Source: Chromatiales bacterium (GTDB lineage Bacteria; Pseudomonadota; Gammaproteobacteria; UBA6429). Taken from it: 64,000 nucleotides of DNA. Positions within the stretch are counted from its first letter, which is position 1. Every line of letters starts with the position of its first letter. The position numbers and the translations under genes are program-made. A model generated the notes under the pieces. That model saw only the letters and a list, made by a program, of their open reading frames with translations, was not told the DNA's origin and ran no database searches. The stretch covers positions 722,924-786,923 of the forward strand of contig JALTJN010000362.1 of assembly GCA_027076405.1 (NCBI GenBank). The letters are read 5' to 3'. This document shows positions 18,836 to 28,022 of the stretch, one piece after another.

Positions 18836-19450
18836 TTACAAGTTCACTTGTATGATACGAGCTTTGGCGTCAGCATAATGCTGTTGAGTAATGATTCCTT
18901 CATTTCTCAGGCGCCTTAGCTCATTCATTTCAATTTCAAGCATCTGGTTTTTCCCTAGTTTAACGACCTGACTGGCAGATAAACTTCTTAATTTTATTTC
19001 TTCAATAAAATCTTTAAATTCTTTTTTATTAGGGTTGTTATATAATAGGCTTAATACCACACAATTTCCATAGCGGGTTTTGAATTCGATAACATTGGGT
19101 GACTGGTATAAAAATATTAAAAATGTCGCGAGACTCAACAATAAAAAAATAACAATAAACGGTAATAATTTTTCCAGTTTGCTGCTTTCCTGAAAATAAA
19201 AAACATATGCGGTAAAAGCGAGTGTAGATAATGAAAAATACAAGACTACCGCCAGCCAGCGCCATGAAATTTTCCTATGTAATACCGGCCAGGGTGCAAG
19301 CATACTTAAATTTAAGTGATAACTCGTATTTTTGATAATATTTGTGGTTATTACTTTAATAAATTTATTATTATATATTTCAAACACACGTTTTTCGCCT
19401 CGTGCATTAGACTCCTGATGTAGGTTTGAATTATGAGTTTTCTCATTCAT
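18836..19450 (-). CDS. Hypothetical membrane protein with SHOCT-like tail
   Basis: This protein of about 204 residues was not assigned to a named family. It has two adjacent membrane helices (WRWLAVVLYFSLSTLAFTAY and LLPFIVIFLLLSLATFLIFL) flanked by cytosolic segments. It ends in MNELRRLRNEGIITQQHYADAKARI, a SHOCT-like helical hairpin often found at protein C termini. The ATG at 19450 was preferred over an in-frame TTG at 19480, though neither has a strong ribosome site. It converges on clpB with 8 bases between stops. Function unknown. Confidence 0.65.
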   Translation of the reverse strand: MNEKTHNSNLHQESNARGEKRVFEIYNNKFIKVITTNIIKNTSYHLNLSMLAPWPVLHRKISWRWLAVVLYFSLSTLAFTAYVFYFQESSKLEKLLPFIVIFLLLSLATFLIFLYQSPNVIEFKTRYGNCVVLSLLYNNPNKKEFKDFIEEIKLRSLSASQVVKLGKNQMLEIEMNELRRLRNEGIITQQHYADAKARIIQVNL

Positions 19451-19600
19451 GGTAATAATTTTACCTGATTTTTTTATCAAGAGAAGTAAATGTGTGCCGA
19501 TATAAGAAATTATCTCTGATTATCTAATAATGAACTAATTATTGGATTGATAGTCACATTTATAACTGATTATTGAGCACACCGGCATAGAGGCCCATTT

Positions 19601-20548
19601 ATGTTAATTAAAAAAGCACAAGATATTCTTTCTTCGGAAATTACTGATCCGGAAATATATCATCAAAGACGTCAATTTATGACATCTTCAATAGGTTTAA
19701 CCGCTGCTGCAGCTCTTATGCCTTTGCAACGTGCTGAGGCGGGTTATGGTGGCAAGCCGCTGACATTTAGTAAAAGTAATGCGTTGCCTATCAGTGATGA
19801 ACTCACGTCTTACGGTAAAATCACCAACTACAATAATTTTTACGAATTTGGTACAGACAAATACTCTCCTGCAAAAAATGCACAAGCTTTAACAACCGAT
19901 CCCTGGTCAGTACAAATTGACGGAGAAGTAGAAAAGCCGGGTGTTATGCACCTTGAAGACATTATTAAGCAACATGCTTTAGAAGAACGTATTTATCGGT
20001 TACGTTGTGTCGAGCGCTGGTCAATGGTTATTCCGTGGATTGGTTTTCCTCTGGCAAAACTGATTAAACAGGCAAAGCCAACTTCAAAAGCAAAATATGT
20101 TCAATTTGAAACACTTAACCGGCCCTCAGAAATGAGCGGGCAAAGACGTAATGTTTTACCCTGGCCATACATAGAAGGGTTACGTATTGATGAAGCGATG
20201 CATCCGTTAACGCTAATGGCGGTAGGGCTTTACGGAGAAGTTTTGCCAAAGCAAAACGGAGCTCCATTGCGGTTAGTTGTGCCATGGAAATATGGTTTTA
20301 AGAGTATAAAATCTATTGTAAAAATTACTTTTACAGATAAACAGCCGGTGAGTAGCTGGACAAAAGTGGCACCAAATGAATATGGCTTTTATTCAAATGT
20401 TAATCCGGAAGTTGATCATCCGCGCTGGAGTCAGCGAAAAGAGCGACGTATTGGTGATTTTCTAAAACGTAAAACATTACCGTTTAATGGTTATGCCGAA
20501 CAAGTTGCTTCTCTGTATAGCGGTATGGATTTGAAAAAATATTTTTAA
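19601..20548 (+). CDS. msrP: Protein-methionine-sulfoxide reductase catalytic subunit MsrP
   Basis: This 315-residue periplasmic molybdopterin enzyme (formerly YedY) reduces methionine sulfoxides in envelope proteins. A Tat signal is present (RRQFMTSS at residues 23-30, then a hydrophobic stretch to about Ala47). The molybdenum-ligating Cys is Cys136 in [14 protein letters not shown], and [15 protein letters not shown] is also typical of the family. The next gene, msrQ, starts at the base after the stop, as expected for its haem-containing electron donor. Confidence 0.95.
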   Translation: MLIKKAQDILSSEITDPEIYHQRRQFMTSSIGLTAAAALMPLQRAEAGYGGKPLTFSKSNALPISDELTSYGKITNYNNFYEFGTDKYSPAKNAQALTTDPWSVQIDGEVEKPGVMHLEDIIKQHALEERIYRLRCVERWSMVIPWIGFPLAKLIKQAKPTSKAKYVQFETLNRPSEMSGQRRNVLPWPYIEGLRIDEAMHPLTLMAVGLYGEVLPKQNGAPLRLVVPWKYGFKSIKSIVKITFTDKQPVSSWTKVAPNEYGFYSNVNPEVDHPRWSQRKERRIGDFLKRKTLPFNGYAEQVASLYSGMDLKKYF

Positions 20549-21136
20549 ATGTCTCGATTAATCAAGCCTCTTATTTTTAGCCTTTGTTTGCTGCCATTAA
20601 TTTTATTATTCAGAAATTTATATCTGGATGAACTGGGGGCAAATCCGATAGAAGTCGTTACTCGAAGCACGGGGGAGTGGACGTTACGGTTTTTGTTGAT
20701 AACACTTGCTATGACACCTTTACGGCGTTTTACCGGATCCAGCTGGCCACTACGCTTGCGTCGAATGCTCGGTTTATACAGCTTTTTTTATGTTTGTGTA
20801 CACTTGCTTACCTATATCTGGCTGGATCATTTTTTCGATTGGGGCGAGATTGTAACGGATATTATCAAACGTCCTTATATAACATTTGGTGTCCTTGCTT
20901 TTACTTTATTAATCCCCCTGGCTCTGACTTCTACAAAAAAGATGATGAAACGGCTAGGGCGTCGCTGGAAAGCTCTACACAAGCTGATATATTTCATTGC
21001 GCCCTTAGGCGTTCTTCATTTTCTTTTATTAGTTAAAGCCGATTTAAGAGAACCGCTTATCTACGCTTTTATTTTATTAGCCTTGTATTTAGTAAGGTAT
21101 AAAGTGTCATTTCCCATGAAAGTAAGCTCCCAGTAA
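20549..21136 (+). CDS. msrQ: Haem-binding membrane subunit MsrQ
   Basis: This 195-residue polytopic b-haem protein (formerly YedZ) passes quinone electrons to MsrP. About five to six hydrophobic helices are visible, with haem-ligand candidates in YVCVHLLTYIWLDHFFDW and WKALHKLIYFIAPLGVLHF. The family-typical start is PLIFSLCLLPLILLF and the first cytosolic loop is TPLRRFTGSSWPLRLRRMLG. It directly abuts msrP with zero intergenic bases. Confidence 0.94.
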   Translation: MSRLIKPLIFSLCLLPLILLFRNLYLDELGANPIEVVTRSTGEWTLRFLLITLAMTPLRRFTGSSWPLRLRRMLGLYSFFYVCVHLLTYIWLDHFFDWGEIVTDIIKRPYITFGVLAFTLLIPLALTSTKKMMKRLGRRWKALHKLIYFIAPLGVLHFLLLVKADLREPLIYAFILLALYLVRYKVSFPMKVSSQ

Positions 21137-21469
21137 TCCATGCAAAATGCAACTAGTTTGATTTCAAATGCATTACACTTCAATTATTTCTATTTAATTT
21201 CCTCTATTTCTCTCAGATAAAGTATTATTTCCCCCACAGACAGCGAATTAATTGATTTAACGATGTTTTGTTTCATATTGAAGAGCATAAATGTTTGAGT
21301 GCGAGTGTTTCCATCCAATCTTTTGGCATGGCATACTTCTTCATTCAAGTTAAAGAAATAAAATGACTCAATAATATGATGTCTGATAATTACAGGGATA
21401 ATTTGAATACATATTTAGTTTTTCCCAACTTATTTTATATAAAAATTTAGAAATTTTAGGAGAACGCCA
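21137..21469 (+). other. Intergenic region msrQ-soxB
   Basis: These 333 AT-rich bases hold no credible gene. A ribosome site AGGAGA lies just before the soxB ATG. No convincing promoter with both hexamers was found. TTGGCATG at 21323-21330 resembles half of a sigma-54 promoter but has no -12 partner. The length suggests a regulated soxB promoter. Confidence 0.4.
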
Positions 21470-23254
21470 ATGTCACTTAATCGCCGTGAGTTTATGCAGG
21501 TCATGGGTATGGCCGCTGCAGCGGGAATGCTACCCGGCTGCGATAGCAAACCAGGTTCAGAAAATAGCGCAACTAGCGCTCCCGGTGATGTTTATAACAT
21601 TCCAAAGTTCGGTAATGTCACTTTGATGCACATGACTGATTGTCATGCACAATTACTACCTATTTATTTTCGTGAGCCTAACGTCAATATGGGCGTCGGT
21701 AGCGCCTTGGGTCAACCGCCACATTTGGTAGGGACTAAATTATTAGAACATTTCAGCATTAAGCCTGATTCACTCGAAGCACATGCTTTCACTTATCTTA
21801 ATTATGCTGAAGCTGCTAAAACATACGGCAAAGTAGGTGGTTTTGCACACTTACGTACTTTAGTTAAGAAATTACGTGCTGATCATGGTGCAAACAAAAC
21901 ATTATTACTTGACGGTGGTGATACTTGGCAGGGTTCCGGTACAGCTTACTGGACACGTGGTAAAGACATGGTTGGCGCATGTAACTTGCTTGGTGTTGAT
22001 GTCATGACTGGTCACTGGGAATTCACTTATCTTGATGAAGAAGTTATTTCAAATGTTAAAGACTTTAAAGGTGACTTTGTTTGCCAGAATGTTTTTGTAA
22101 AAGATGATGCATCATTTGATTATAATTTTTCTGATTTTGAAGGTTATAACGAAGAAACTCAGCGTGCTTTCAAACCATATACTATTAAAGAAATGGACGG
22201 TGGTATTCGTGTTGCCGTTATCGGTCAGGCCTTCCCTTATACTCCAATAGCAAATCCGGGGCGTTTTATTCCTGACTGGACATTTGGTATTCGTGATGCA
22301 GAAATGCAAAAAACAGTTGATGAAGTTCGTGCAACTGAAAAGCCAGATGTAGTTGTTGTTATTTCACACAATGGTATGGATGTAGATTTAAAAATGGCAT
22401 CCGTTGTTTCCGGTATTGATGTTATTTTTGGTGGTCACACTCATGATGGTGTTCCGGCTCCATCGGTTGTTAAGAACAAAGGCGGCAAAACTTTAGTGAC
22501 TAATGCTGGTTCGAATGGTAAGTTCCTCGGCACCATGCAACTAGATGTTCGCAATGGTAAAGTTGTTGATTTCCGTTATAAATTACTACCGGTCTTCTCC
22601 AATTTACTCGAACCTGATGCTGAAATGGCAAACTATATCGAAGAAGTGCGTAAGCCATATTTAACAACATTAACAGAAGAGTTAGCTGTTGCTGATCAGG
22701 TTCTTTATCGTCGTGGCAACTTTAACGGTACGTTTGATCAAATTATATGTGATGCGTTAAACACAGTTAAAGATGCACAAATTTCACTTTCACCGGGTTT
22801 CCGTTGGGGTACAACGGTCTTACCTGGACAGACGATTACAATGGATAACGTGATGGATCAAACCTGTATTACGTATCCGGAAACATATCGTCGTGAAATG
22901 AAAGGTTCTGAAATTAAAGCCATTCTGGAAGATGTTGCAGATAATTTATTTAATAACGATCCTTATTACCAGCAAGGTGGTGATATGGTTCGTGTCGGTG
23001 GCCTGGATTATACCATGAGCCCAACCAATAAATTTAATACTCGTGTAACGGATATGGTGCTTGATGACGGGACTAAAATTGAAGCAGATAAGAGCTATGT
23101 TGTAGCCGGTTGGGCAACAGTAGGTTCTAAAGCTCCCGGTGCACCTATTTGGGATGTTGTAGCAGATTACTTACGTACAGAGAAAGTTGCGAAAGTGAAA
23201 AAACTTAACACTCCAAAAATTGTTGGTATGGAAGGAAATCCGGGCATTGCTTAA
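21470..23254 (+). CDS. soxB: Thiosulfohydrolase SoxB
   Basis: SoxB is the dimanganese hydrolase of the Sox thiosulfate-oxidation complex. It releases sulfate from the sulfonated SoxY carrier in the periplasm. The 594-residue product carries a Tat signal (RREFMQVMG) ending in LPGC, which could also act as a lipobox. The calcineurin-like metal motifs are MHMTDCHAQLLP, LLDGGDTWQGSG, VVVISHNGMD and FGGHTHDG. A 5'-nucleotidase-type C-terminal domain follows. No soxXYZA gene lies nearby. It is followed by a strong terminator, so it is probably monocistronic. Confidence 0.97.
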   Translation: MSLNRREFMQVMGMAAAAGMLPGCDSKPGSENSATSAPGDVYNIPKFGNVTLMHMTDCHAQLLPIYFREPNVNMGVGSALGQPPHLVGTKLLEHFSIKPDSLEAHAFTYLNYAEAAKTYGKVGGFAHLRTLVKKLRADHGANKTLLLDGGDTWQGSGTAYWTRGKDMVGACNLLGVDVMTGHWEFTYLDEEVISNVKDFKGDFVCQNVFVKDDASFDYNFSDFEGYNEETQRAFKPYTIKEMDGGIRVAVIGQAFPYTPIANPGRFIPDWTFGIRDAEMQKTVDEVRATEKPDVVVVISHNGMDVDLKMASVVSGIDVIFGGHTHDGVPAPSVVKNKGGKTLVTNAGSNGKFLGTMQLDVRNGKVVDFRYKLLPVFSNLLEPDAEMANYIEEVRKPYLTTLTEELAVADQVLYRRGNFNGTFDQIICDALNTVKDAQISLSPGFRWGTTVLPGQTITMDNVMDQTCITYPETYRREMKGSEIKAILEDVADNLFNNDPYYQQGGDMVRVGGLDYTMSPTNKFNTRVTDMVLDDGTKIEADKSYVVAGWATVGSKAPGAPIWDVVADYLRTEKVAKVKKLNTPKIVGMEGNPGIA

Positions 23255-23273
23255 TCATACTTTGGTTTTCGTA

Positions 23274-23307
23274 TAAAAAAAGGAAGCTTCGGCTTCCTTT
23301 TTTTTTT
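23274..23307 (+). terminator. Rho-independent terminator after soxB
   Basis: AGGAAGC-TTCG-GCTTCCT forms a perfect 7-base stem with a stable UUCG tetraloop, preceded by an A tract and followed by about ten T residues. It starts about 20 bases after the soxB stop. Confidence 0.95.
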
Positions 23308-23318
23308 GATATTTTTAT

Positions 23319-23350
23319 TACCACAGAGGTCACAGGAGTACACAGAGAAG
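23319..23350. repeat. Partial copy of the CACGAAG-type intergenic repeat
   Basis: ATTACCACAGAGGTCACAGG followed by AGTACACAGAGAAG is a diverged left arm of the same type as the elements at 32392, 42079 and 49487. No clear matching right arm was found, so this may be a decayed or half element. Confidence 0.4.
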
Positions 23351-23436
23351 ATAATATTTAAAATTTTGAAGTTTATGGCTTGTCATTCACTGCTCATTTT
23401 CTACGTCTATGTCTGATCTTCTGTATTTGTCACTGC

Positions 23437-23517
23437 GTAGGGCTGAAGCCCGACCTACATATTTAAAGTTAACTTTGAAGGTTGGCCTTCAGGCCAACGC
23501 GGTATTCATTCAAATTA
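23437..23517. repeat. Palindromic GGGCTGAAGCCC / TTGGCCTTCAGGCCAA repeat, copy A
   Basis: The unit carries a palindrome GGGCTGAAGCCC (23440-23451), a linker CGACCTACATATTTAAAG, a second palindrome TTGGCCTTCAGGCCAA (23482-23497) and the tail CGCGGTATTCATTCAAAT. Near-identical pieces recur at 62949 and 63049, so this is an interspersed repeat family, here in the soxB-hemH gap. Confidence 0.8.
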
Positions 23518-23523
23518 CAAATT

Positions 23524-24576
23524 TTATTTTTTTATCTCTATATCTAACCAATCAGAAGCATGCTGTTTTATGAGTTGTCCCATCATTGCAATATGATCAG
23601 GGTTGTCATTTAGCGCCGGAATGTATTCAAACTTTTCGCCACCTGCATTTAGAAAGTAATCACGATTCTCAACTTGTATTTCTTCTAAAGTCTCAAGACA
23701 ATCTGCAGAGAAACCCGGGCAAACAACCTGTACATTTTTAATGCCTTCATTGCCCCAGTTGATTAAAGTGTTTTTTGCATAGGGCTTAAGCCACTCTTCT
23801 CTACCAAACAGTGACTGAAAGGCAAGAATCCACTGATTTTCTTCTAACCCCAATCTTTCAGCAACAAGTCGTGCTGTTTTGTGGCACTCACAAAAATAAG
23901 GATCTCCTTGATCAAGGTAACGTTGTGGTAAGCCATGAAAAGAAAATAATAATTTTTCAGGTATTCCATTTTTATTCTGAAAAGACTGAATACTCTTGAC
24001 TAAAGCCTGAATATATAACTCATGCTCATGGTAGTGTTGCACCATGCGAAACTCGGGTAACCAGCGCCATGTCTTTAACTCATCAGCTATAGCATCAAAG
24101 GTAGAGGCTGTGGTCGTTGCAGAGTATTGCGGGTAAAGCGGTAAAACTAAAATTCGTTGGGCACCTGCATCTTTTAAATTAAGTAATGCTTCTTTAATAG
24201 AGGGATTCCCATAGCGCATGGCAAGCTCGACTTTAACCTTGCCTTTAAAGTGAGGTTCAATAGATGTTTGTAAAAGGGCTTGTTGCTTTTTACTAATGCT
24301 CAATAAAGGTGACCCTTCATTGCTCCAGATTTTTTGGTAATTTTTTGCAACAGGCTTAGGGCGAATACGTAAAATCACGCCATGCAAAGCAAACCACCAA
24401 AGCCAGCGTGGTGCTTCAACAATGCGCGGGTCACTAAGAAACTCATCAAGATAGCTGCGTACAGCTGATGGAGTTGGAGCATCCGGTGTGCCCAGATTTG
24501 TGATTAAAATACCCGTGCATGATGTGTCGTCATCATGACTAAAGTTAAAGTGTTCAGTGCCAATATATTTTGTCAT
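23524..24576 (-). CDS. hemH: Ferrochelatase
   Basis: This 350-residue enzyme inserts ferrous iron into protoporphyrin IX, the last step of protohaem synthesis. It shows the N-terminal GILITNLGTPDAPTP and SDPRIVEAPRWLWW blocks. The catalytic His lies in LLFSFHGLPQRYLDQGDPY and the late signature is CPGFSADCLETLEEI. The length is normal. Haem would serve the cytochromes of a respiratory sulfur oxidiser and MsrQ. It is transcribed alone on the minus strand, divergent from the DUF2914 gene. Confidence 0.96.
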   Translation of the reverse strand: MTKYIGTEHFNFSHDDDTSCTGILITNLGTPDAPTPSAVRSYLDEFLSDPRIVEAPRWLWWFALHGVILRIRPKPVAKNYQKIWSNEGSPLLSISKKQQALLQTSIEPHFKGKVKVELAMRYGNPSIKEALLNLKDAGAQRILVLPLYPQYSATTTASTFDAIADELKTWRWLPEFRMVQHYHEHELYIQALVKSIQSFQNKNGIPEKLLFSFHGLPQRYLDQGDPYFCECHKTARLVAERLGLEENQWILAFQSLFGREEWLKPYAKNTLINWGNEGIKNVQVVCPGFSADCLETLEEIQVENRDYFLNAGGEKFEYIPALNDNPDHIAMMGQLIKQHASDWLDIEIKK

Positions 24577-24757
24577 CTTTATATGTTTTTATGTTGATTA
24601 AGCTACATTATTACTGAGTTTGACTCAAAGCAAAAGCAGAGAGTTAACTTTAGCAATGAGATATTCTCTTTAACTCTGTGAAAAGGCGCACAGAATCAAT
24701 CTGGATAATCAGGTCTTATGGGGCCTGATTGAGTTAAGAACAAAATGGAGAAGAAAT

Positions 24758-25327
24758 ATGAAAAAGTTAATTGGAATTATGGCATTACTTATAATGTCAC
24801 CATCAATCTTTGCTGAAGATATGCATGCTAAACCCGCTGCAAATGATCTTGTTGAATCTGATGCTGCGGTCGAAACAAAAGCACCTGCAAAAATGATGTC
24901 TGAAATGCCGATGAAGGAACAAAGTGGATTTTCGCGTGGTAGCGTAGTACGTTCAGCTTTCACCAGAGAAATTGCTGATCGTGAGCCTACTGAAGATTTA
25001 CAAAACCTGACTAATGAAAATGGTCAGGTAAAATTTTTTACTGAACTACGAGATATGAGCGGGCAAACGGCTATTCACCGCTGGGAATATGACGGTAAAG
25101 TGGTGGCTGAAGTAAAATTTAATGTTAAAGGTCCTCGCTGGCGTGTCTGGTCAAGCAAGAGCTTCGTTCCACAATGGACCGGTGACTGGAAAGTCTCCGT
25201 CATTAATGGGGCAGGAGAAGTTATTTCCGAGAAAAAGCTGAGTTATGAAGTCGCTAAAGCTAAAGCAACATCAGAGCCAACCTCAAACTCTGAAATGCCA
25301 GCTGCGGGTAATATGGATTCTATGTAA
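24758..25327 (+). CDS. DUF2914-family exported protein
   Basis: This 189-residue protein has a Sec signal peptide (MKKLIGIMALLIMSPSIFA). A low-complexity Ala/Met/Glu-rich linker follows, then a DUF2914 domain (about 65-165) with FFTELRDMSGQTAIHRWEYDGK, read as two strands, and GPRWRVWSSKSFVPQWTGDW. The function of the domain is unknown. GGAG precedes the ATG. The 5' leader contains an inverted repeat AATCAGG/CCTGATT (24707-24730). A good terminator follows, so it is a single-gene unit. Confidence 0.8.
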   Translation: MKKLIGIMALLIMSPSIFAEDMHAKPAANDLVESDAAVETKAPAKMMSEMPMKEQSGFSRGSVVRSAFTREIADREPTEDLQNLTNENGQVKFFTELRDMSGQTAIHRWEYDGKVVAEVKFNVKGPRWRVWSSKSFVPQWTGDWKVSVINGAGEVISEKKLSYEVAKAKATSEPTSNSEMPAAGNMDSM

Positions 25328-25359
25328 AAACCTTAAGTAACTGTATTTTAAGTATTTTA

Positions 25360-25391
25360 AATGCGCTTTTTTTTGAAGCGCATTTTTTTTT
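25360..25391 (+). terminator. Rho-independent terminator after the DUF2914 gene
   Basis: AATGCGCTT and AAGCGCATT form a perfect 9-base stem with a T-rich loop, followed by nine T residues. It lies 33 bases beyond the stop codon. Confidence 0.93.
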
Positions 25392-25516
25392 GCTTTATTT
25401 GATTTTCTTTAGCTCGAAACCGTGCAAATTTTATATTCGGTGCTAGTGTTGTAAGAGTTGGATACCTCTTTTTGTAGTAAGTGGGAGCTCATTTATTTAG
25501 TAACTGGAGAGCAATT

Positions 25517-25810
25517 ATGGCGATTGCATTATGTGAGCCGGAAATCGGCATATGGTATCGGGATATTCAAAATCGCTTATTTGAAGTGATTGCACTTGAA
25601 AATGAAGATGCGATTGAAGTGCAGTACATTGACGGTGATATCACTGAATATGATCGAGAGAGCTGGGATATGCTGTGTGTTAATATGATTTCTGAACTTG
25701 GTGTTGGGAATAATTCGTACGAGGAAAGTGCTGAAGAAGAATTAATGGTTTTTCCAGATAATTTACAAACCGTTAGCTGGGATAATGTGATTGAGGACAG
25801 TGATACTTAG
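25517..25810 (+). CDS. Small acidic protein, probably DUF6763 family
   Basis: This is a 97-residue acidic cytosolic protein. The core reads EIGIWYRDIQNRLFEVIALE and then IEVQYIDGDITEYDRESWD, which resembles the uncharacterised DUF6763 group seen in gammaproteobacteria. The assignment is from memory of the pattern. The ATG at 25517 was chosen because GGAGAG sits just upstream. The open frame extends 12 codons further. No membrane helix or known catalytic motif is seen. Function unknown. Confidence 0.6.
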   Translation: MAIALCEPEIGIWYRDIQNRLFEVIALENEDAIEVQYIDGDITEYDRESWDMLCVNMISELGVGNNSYEESAEEELMVFPDNLQTVSWDNVIEDSDT

Positions 25811-25978
25811 TTTTTTAAAGCACATTTTTTAGAGCAGGGCTATTTTTATAAAGCCTGGCCCTTACATAATACGATTGGCAAGATGACCAGTATAATTCGA
25901 AATGGACTTATTCTGAATTAAGCGGGTGATCACTACCATCGTATTTATCTTGTCCTATCTTGATTCTCTTTTTATTTG

Positions 25979-27643
25979 CTAGGCATCGAGTTTTTTGTAT
26001 TTGATTCTATGCGGCAACGCATCTTCACCTAAACGACGTTTTCTATCTTCTTCATAGTCGGCGTAGTTACCTTCGAACCATTCAACATGGCTATCGCCTT
26101 CAAATGCAAGCATATGTGTGGCAATACGATCCAGAAACCAGCGATCATGTGAAATAACAACCACGCATCCGGCGTATTCCAGTATCGCTTCTTCCAGAGC
26201 ACGAAGTGTTTCTACATCAAGATCATTGGTCGGTTCATCAAGCAACAAAACATTACCGCCACTTTTTAATAGCTTCGCCAAATGTACCCGATTGCGTTCA
26301 CCACCGGATAAATCACCAACGCGTTTTTGCTGATCGGAACCATTGAAATTAAAACGTGAAACATAAGCACGACTATTAATCTCAAACTCACCGACAGTCA
26401 TAATGTCATGTTCATCGGCAATTTCCTGCCAGACTGTTTTATTATCATCAAGCGAATCGCGGCTTTGATCAACGTAAGAGATATTCACGGTTTCGCCAAG
26501 ACGTAACTCACCGCTATCTGGTTTTTCTTCTCCGGCCATCATTCTGAAAAGGGTAGTTTTACCGGCACCGTTAGCACCAATAATTCCGACGATACCACCA
26601 CGTGGTAAGTTAAAGCTTAAATTTTCAAATAATAAGCGGTCACCAAATGACTTGCTGATGTTATTTGCTTCAATAACCAGCTCACCTAAACGCGGTCCCG
26701 GTGGGACAAAGAGCTCATTGGTTTCATTTCGTTTTTGATATTCTTTAGATGCCATTTCTTCATAGCGTGCGAGACGTGCTTTACTCTTGGCATGACGGCC
26801 TTTGGCGTTAGATCGCACCCACTCCAGTTCCTGCTTCATGGCTTTGGCGTGAGCACCTTCCTGTTTTTTCTCCATTTCAAGACGATTACTCTTTTGCTCA
26901 AGCCAGGATGAGTAATTCCCTTCCCATGGAATACCGTGACCACGATCGAGTTCAAGAATCCAGCCGGCAACATTATCGAGGAAATAGCGATCATGGGTGA
27001 CAGCAACAACAGTGCTGGGATAGTCATGTAAAAAGCGTTCAAGCCAGGCAACTGATTCGGCATCGAGATGGTTAGTTGGTTCATCAAGTAATAACATATC
27101 AGGTTTTGACAGCAGTAACTTACATAAAGCAACACGACGACGTTCACCGCCGGATAATTTTGTGACATCGGCATCCCAGGGTGGCAGGCGTAATGCATCG
27201 GCAGCCACTTCCAAAGTGCGCTCCAGATTATGACCATCAGTTGCCTGAATTAAATTTTCCAGCTTCGCTTGCTCGGCTGCGAGTGCATCAAAATCTGCTT
27301 CTGGATCTGCATAGGCAGCATAAACTTCATCTAGACGTGTAAGGGCGGCTTTAATTTCTCCCAGACCTTCTTCAACATTACCCCGGACATCTTTCTCTGG
27401 ATCGAGTTGTGGCTCTTGCGGTAAATAGCCGATATTGATCCCGGGTTGAGGACGAGCCTCACCATCAATTTCTGTGTCCAGCCCGGCCATGATTTTAATC
27501 AGGGTCGATTTACCCGAACCATTAAGACCGAGAACACCAATTTTTGCACCCGGGAAAAAAGAAAGGGAGATATCTTTAAGAATAGTTCGTTTTGGTGGAA
27601 CAATTTTGCTGACATTGTTCATGGTGTAAATATATTGAGCCAT
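25979..27643 (-). CDS. ettA: Energy-dependent translational throttle protein EttA
   Basis: This 554-residue ABC-F protein gates the ribosome's entry into elongation according to the ADP/ATP ratio. It has two ATP-binding cassettes (Walker A GLNGSGKST and GANGAGKTT, signatures LSGGERRRV and LSGGERNRV, Walker B LLLDEPTNHLD and LLLDEPTNDLD). Between them lie a charged linker and the EttA arm (LEWVRSNAKGRHAKSKARLA). It has no membrane domain. Length and the MAQYIYTMNNVSKIVPPKR start are diagnostic for EttA within the ABC-F group. Confidence 0.96.
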   Translation of the reverse strand: MAQYIYTMNNVSKIVPPKRTILKDISLSFFPGAKIGVLGLNGSGKSTLIKIMAGLDTEIDGEARPQPGINIGYLPQEPQLDPEKDVRGNVEEGLGEIKAALTRLDEVYAAYADPEADFDALAAEQAKLENLIQATDGHNLERTLEVAADALRLPPWDADVTKLSGGERRRVALCKLLLSKPDMLLLDEPTNHLDAESVAWLERFLHDYPSTVVAVTHDRYFLDNVAGWILELDRGHGIPWEGNYSSWLEQKSNRLEMEKKQEGAHAKAMKQELEWVRSNAKGRHAKSKARLARYEEMASKEYQKRNETNELFVPPGPRLGELVIEANNISKSFGDRLLFENLSFNLPRGGIVGIIGANGAGKTTLFRMMAGEEKPDSGELRLGETVNISYVDQSRDSLDDNKTVWQEIADEHDIMTVGEFEINSRAYVSRFNFNGSDQQKRVGDLSGGERNRVHLAKLLKSGGNVLLLDEPTNDLDVETLRALEEAILEYAGCVVVISHDRWFLDRIATHMLAFEGDSHVEWFEGNYADYEEDRKRRLGEDALPHRIKYKKLDA

Positions 27644-28022
27644 TAATACGTCCCGATGTTATAAAATGAGTTTTGTAAATAATACGCGAGTCTATTTTGC
27701 GAGTGAAATGCAGTGTATGAAATAAACCATTTTATTGCAAAAAACCATAGAAACTGCCAATAAGCAGAGCTTATAGTTTTGCTTGATGTATGCTTGTATA
27801 ATTATTAGATAGTGGTTGCTGGCTTGCCGGTAAATGCAGAATAATGACAGTTAAAAGTAAGCTTATTTAAAACAATTTTCTCGTTATTTCATCATATTAT
27901 TAATTTCTAACCCCTTAAGTCTATTCATGTTTTGCGTTAACCCTGTTATCCTACGCCCCCTAAGTTTTCCCAATGTGGATATAGAATAATATAATGGTCG
28001 CAAGGCCTAAAGAGTAAACATT
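27644..28022. other. Intergenic region ettA-LysR regulator
   Basis: These 379 bases between two divergent genes hold no credible ORF and no RNA gene that could be recognised. It should contain both promoters. AT-rich stretches such as TATAATTATTAG near 27795 could be a -10, but no confident hexamer pair was found. Confidence 0.4.

Noticed and set aside
21323..21330. TTGGCATG upstream of soxB as a sigma-54 -24 element
   Set aside because: No TTGC-type -12 at the required spacing.
26836..27237. 133-residue minus-strand ORF inside ettA
   Set aside because: It is a different-frame shadow of ettA with no recognisable domain, and the EttA frame is fully conserved.
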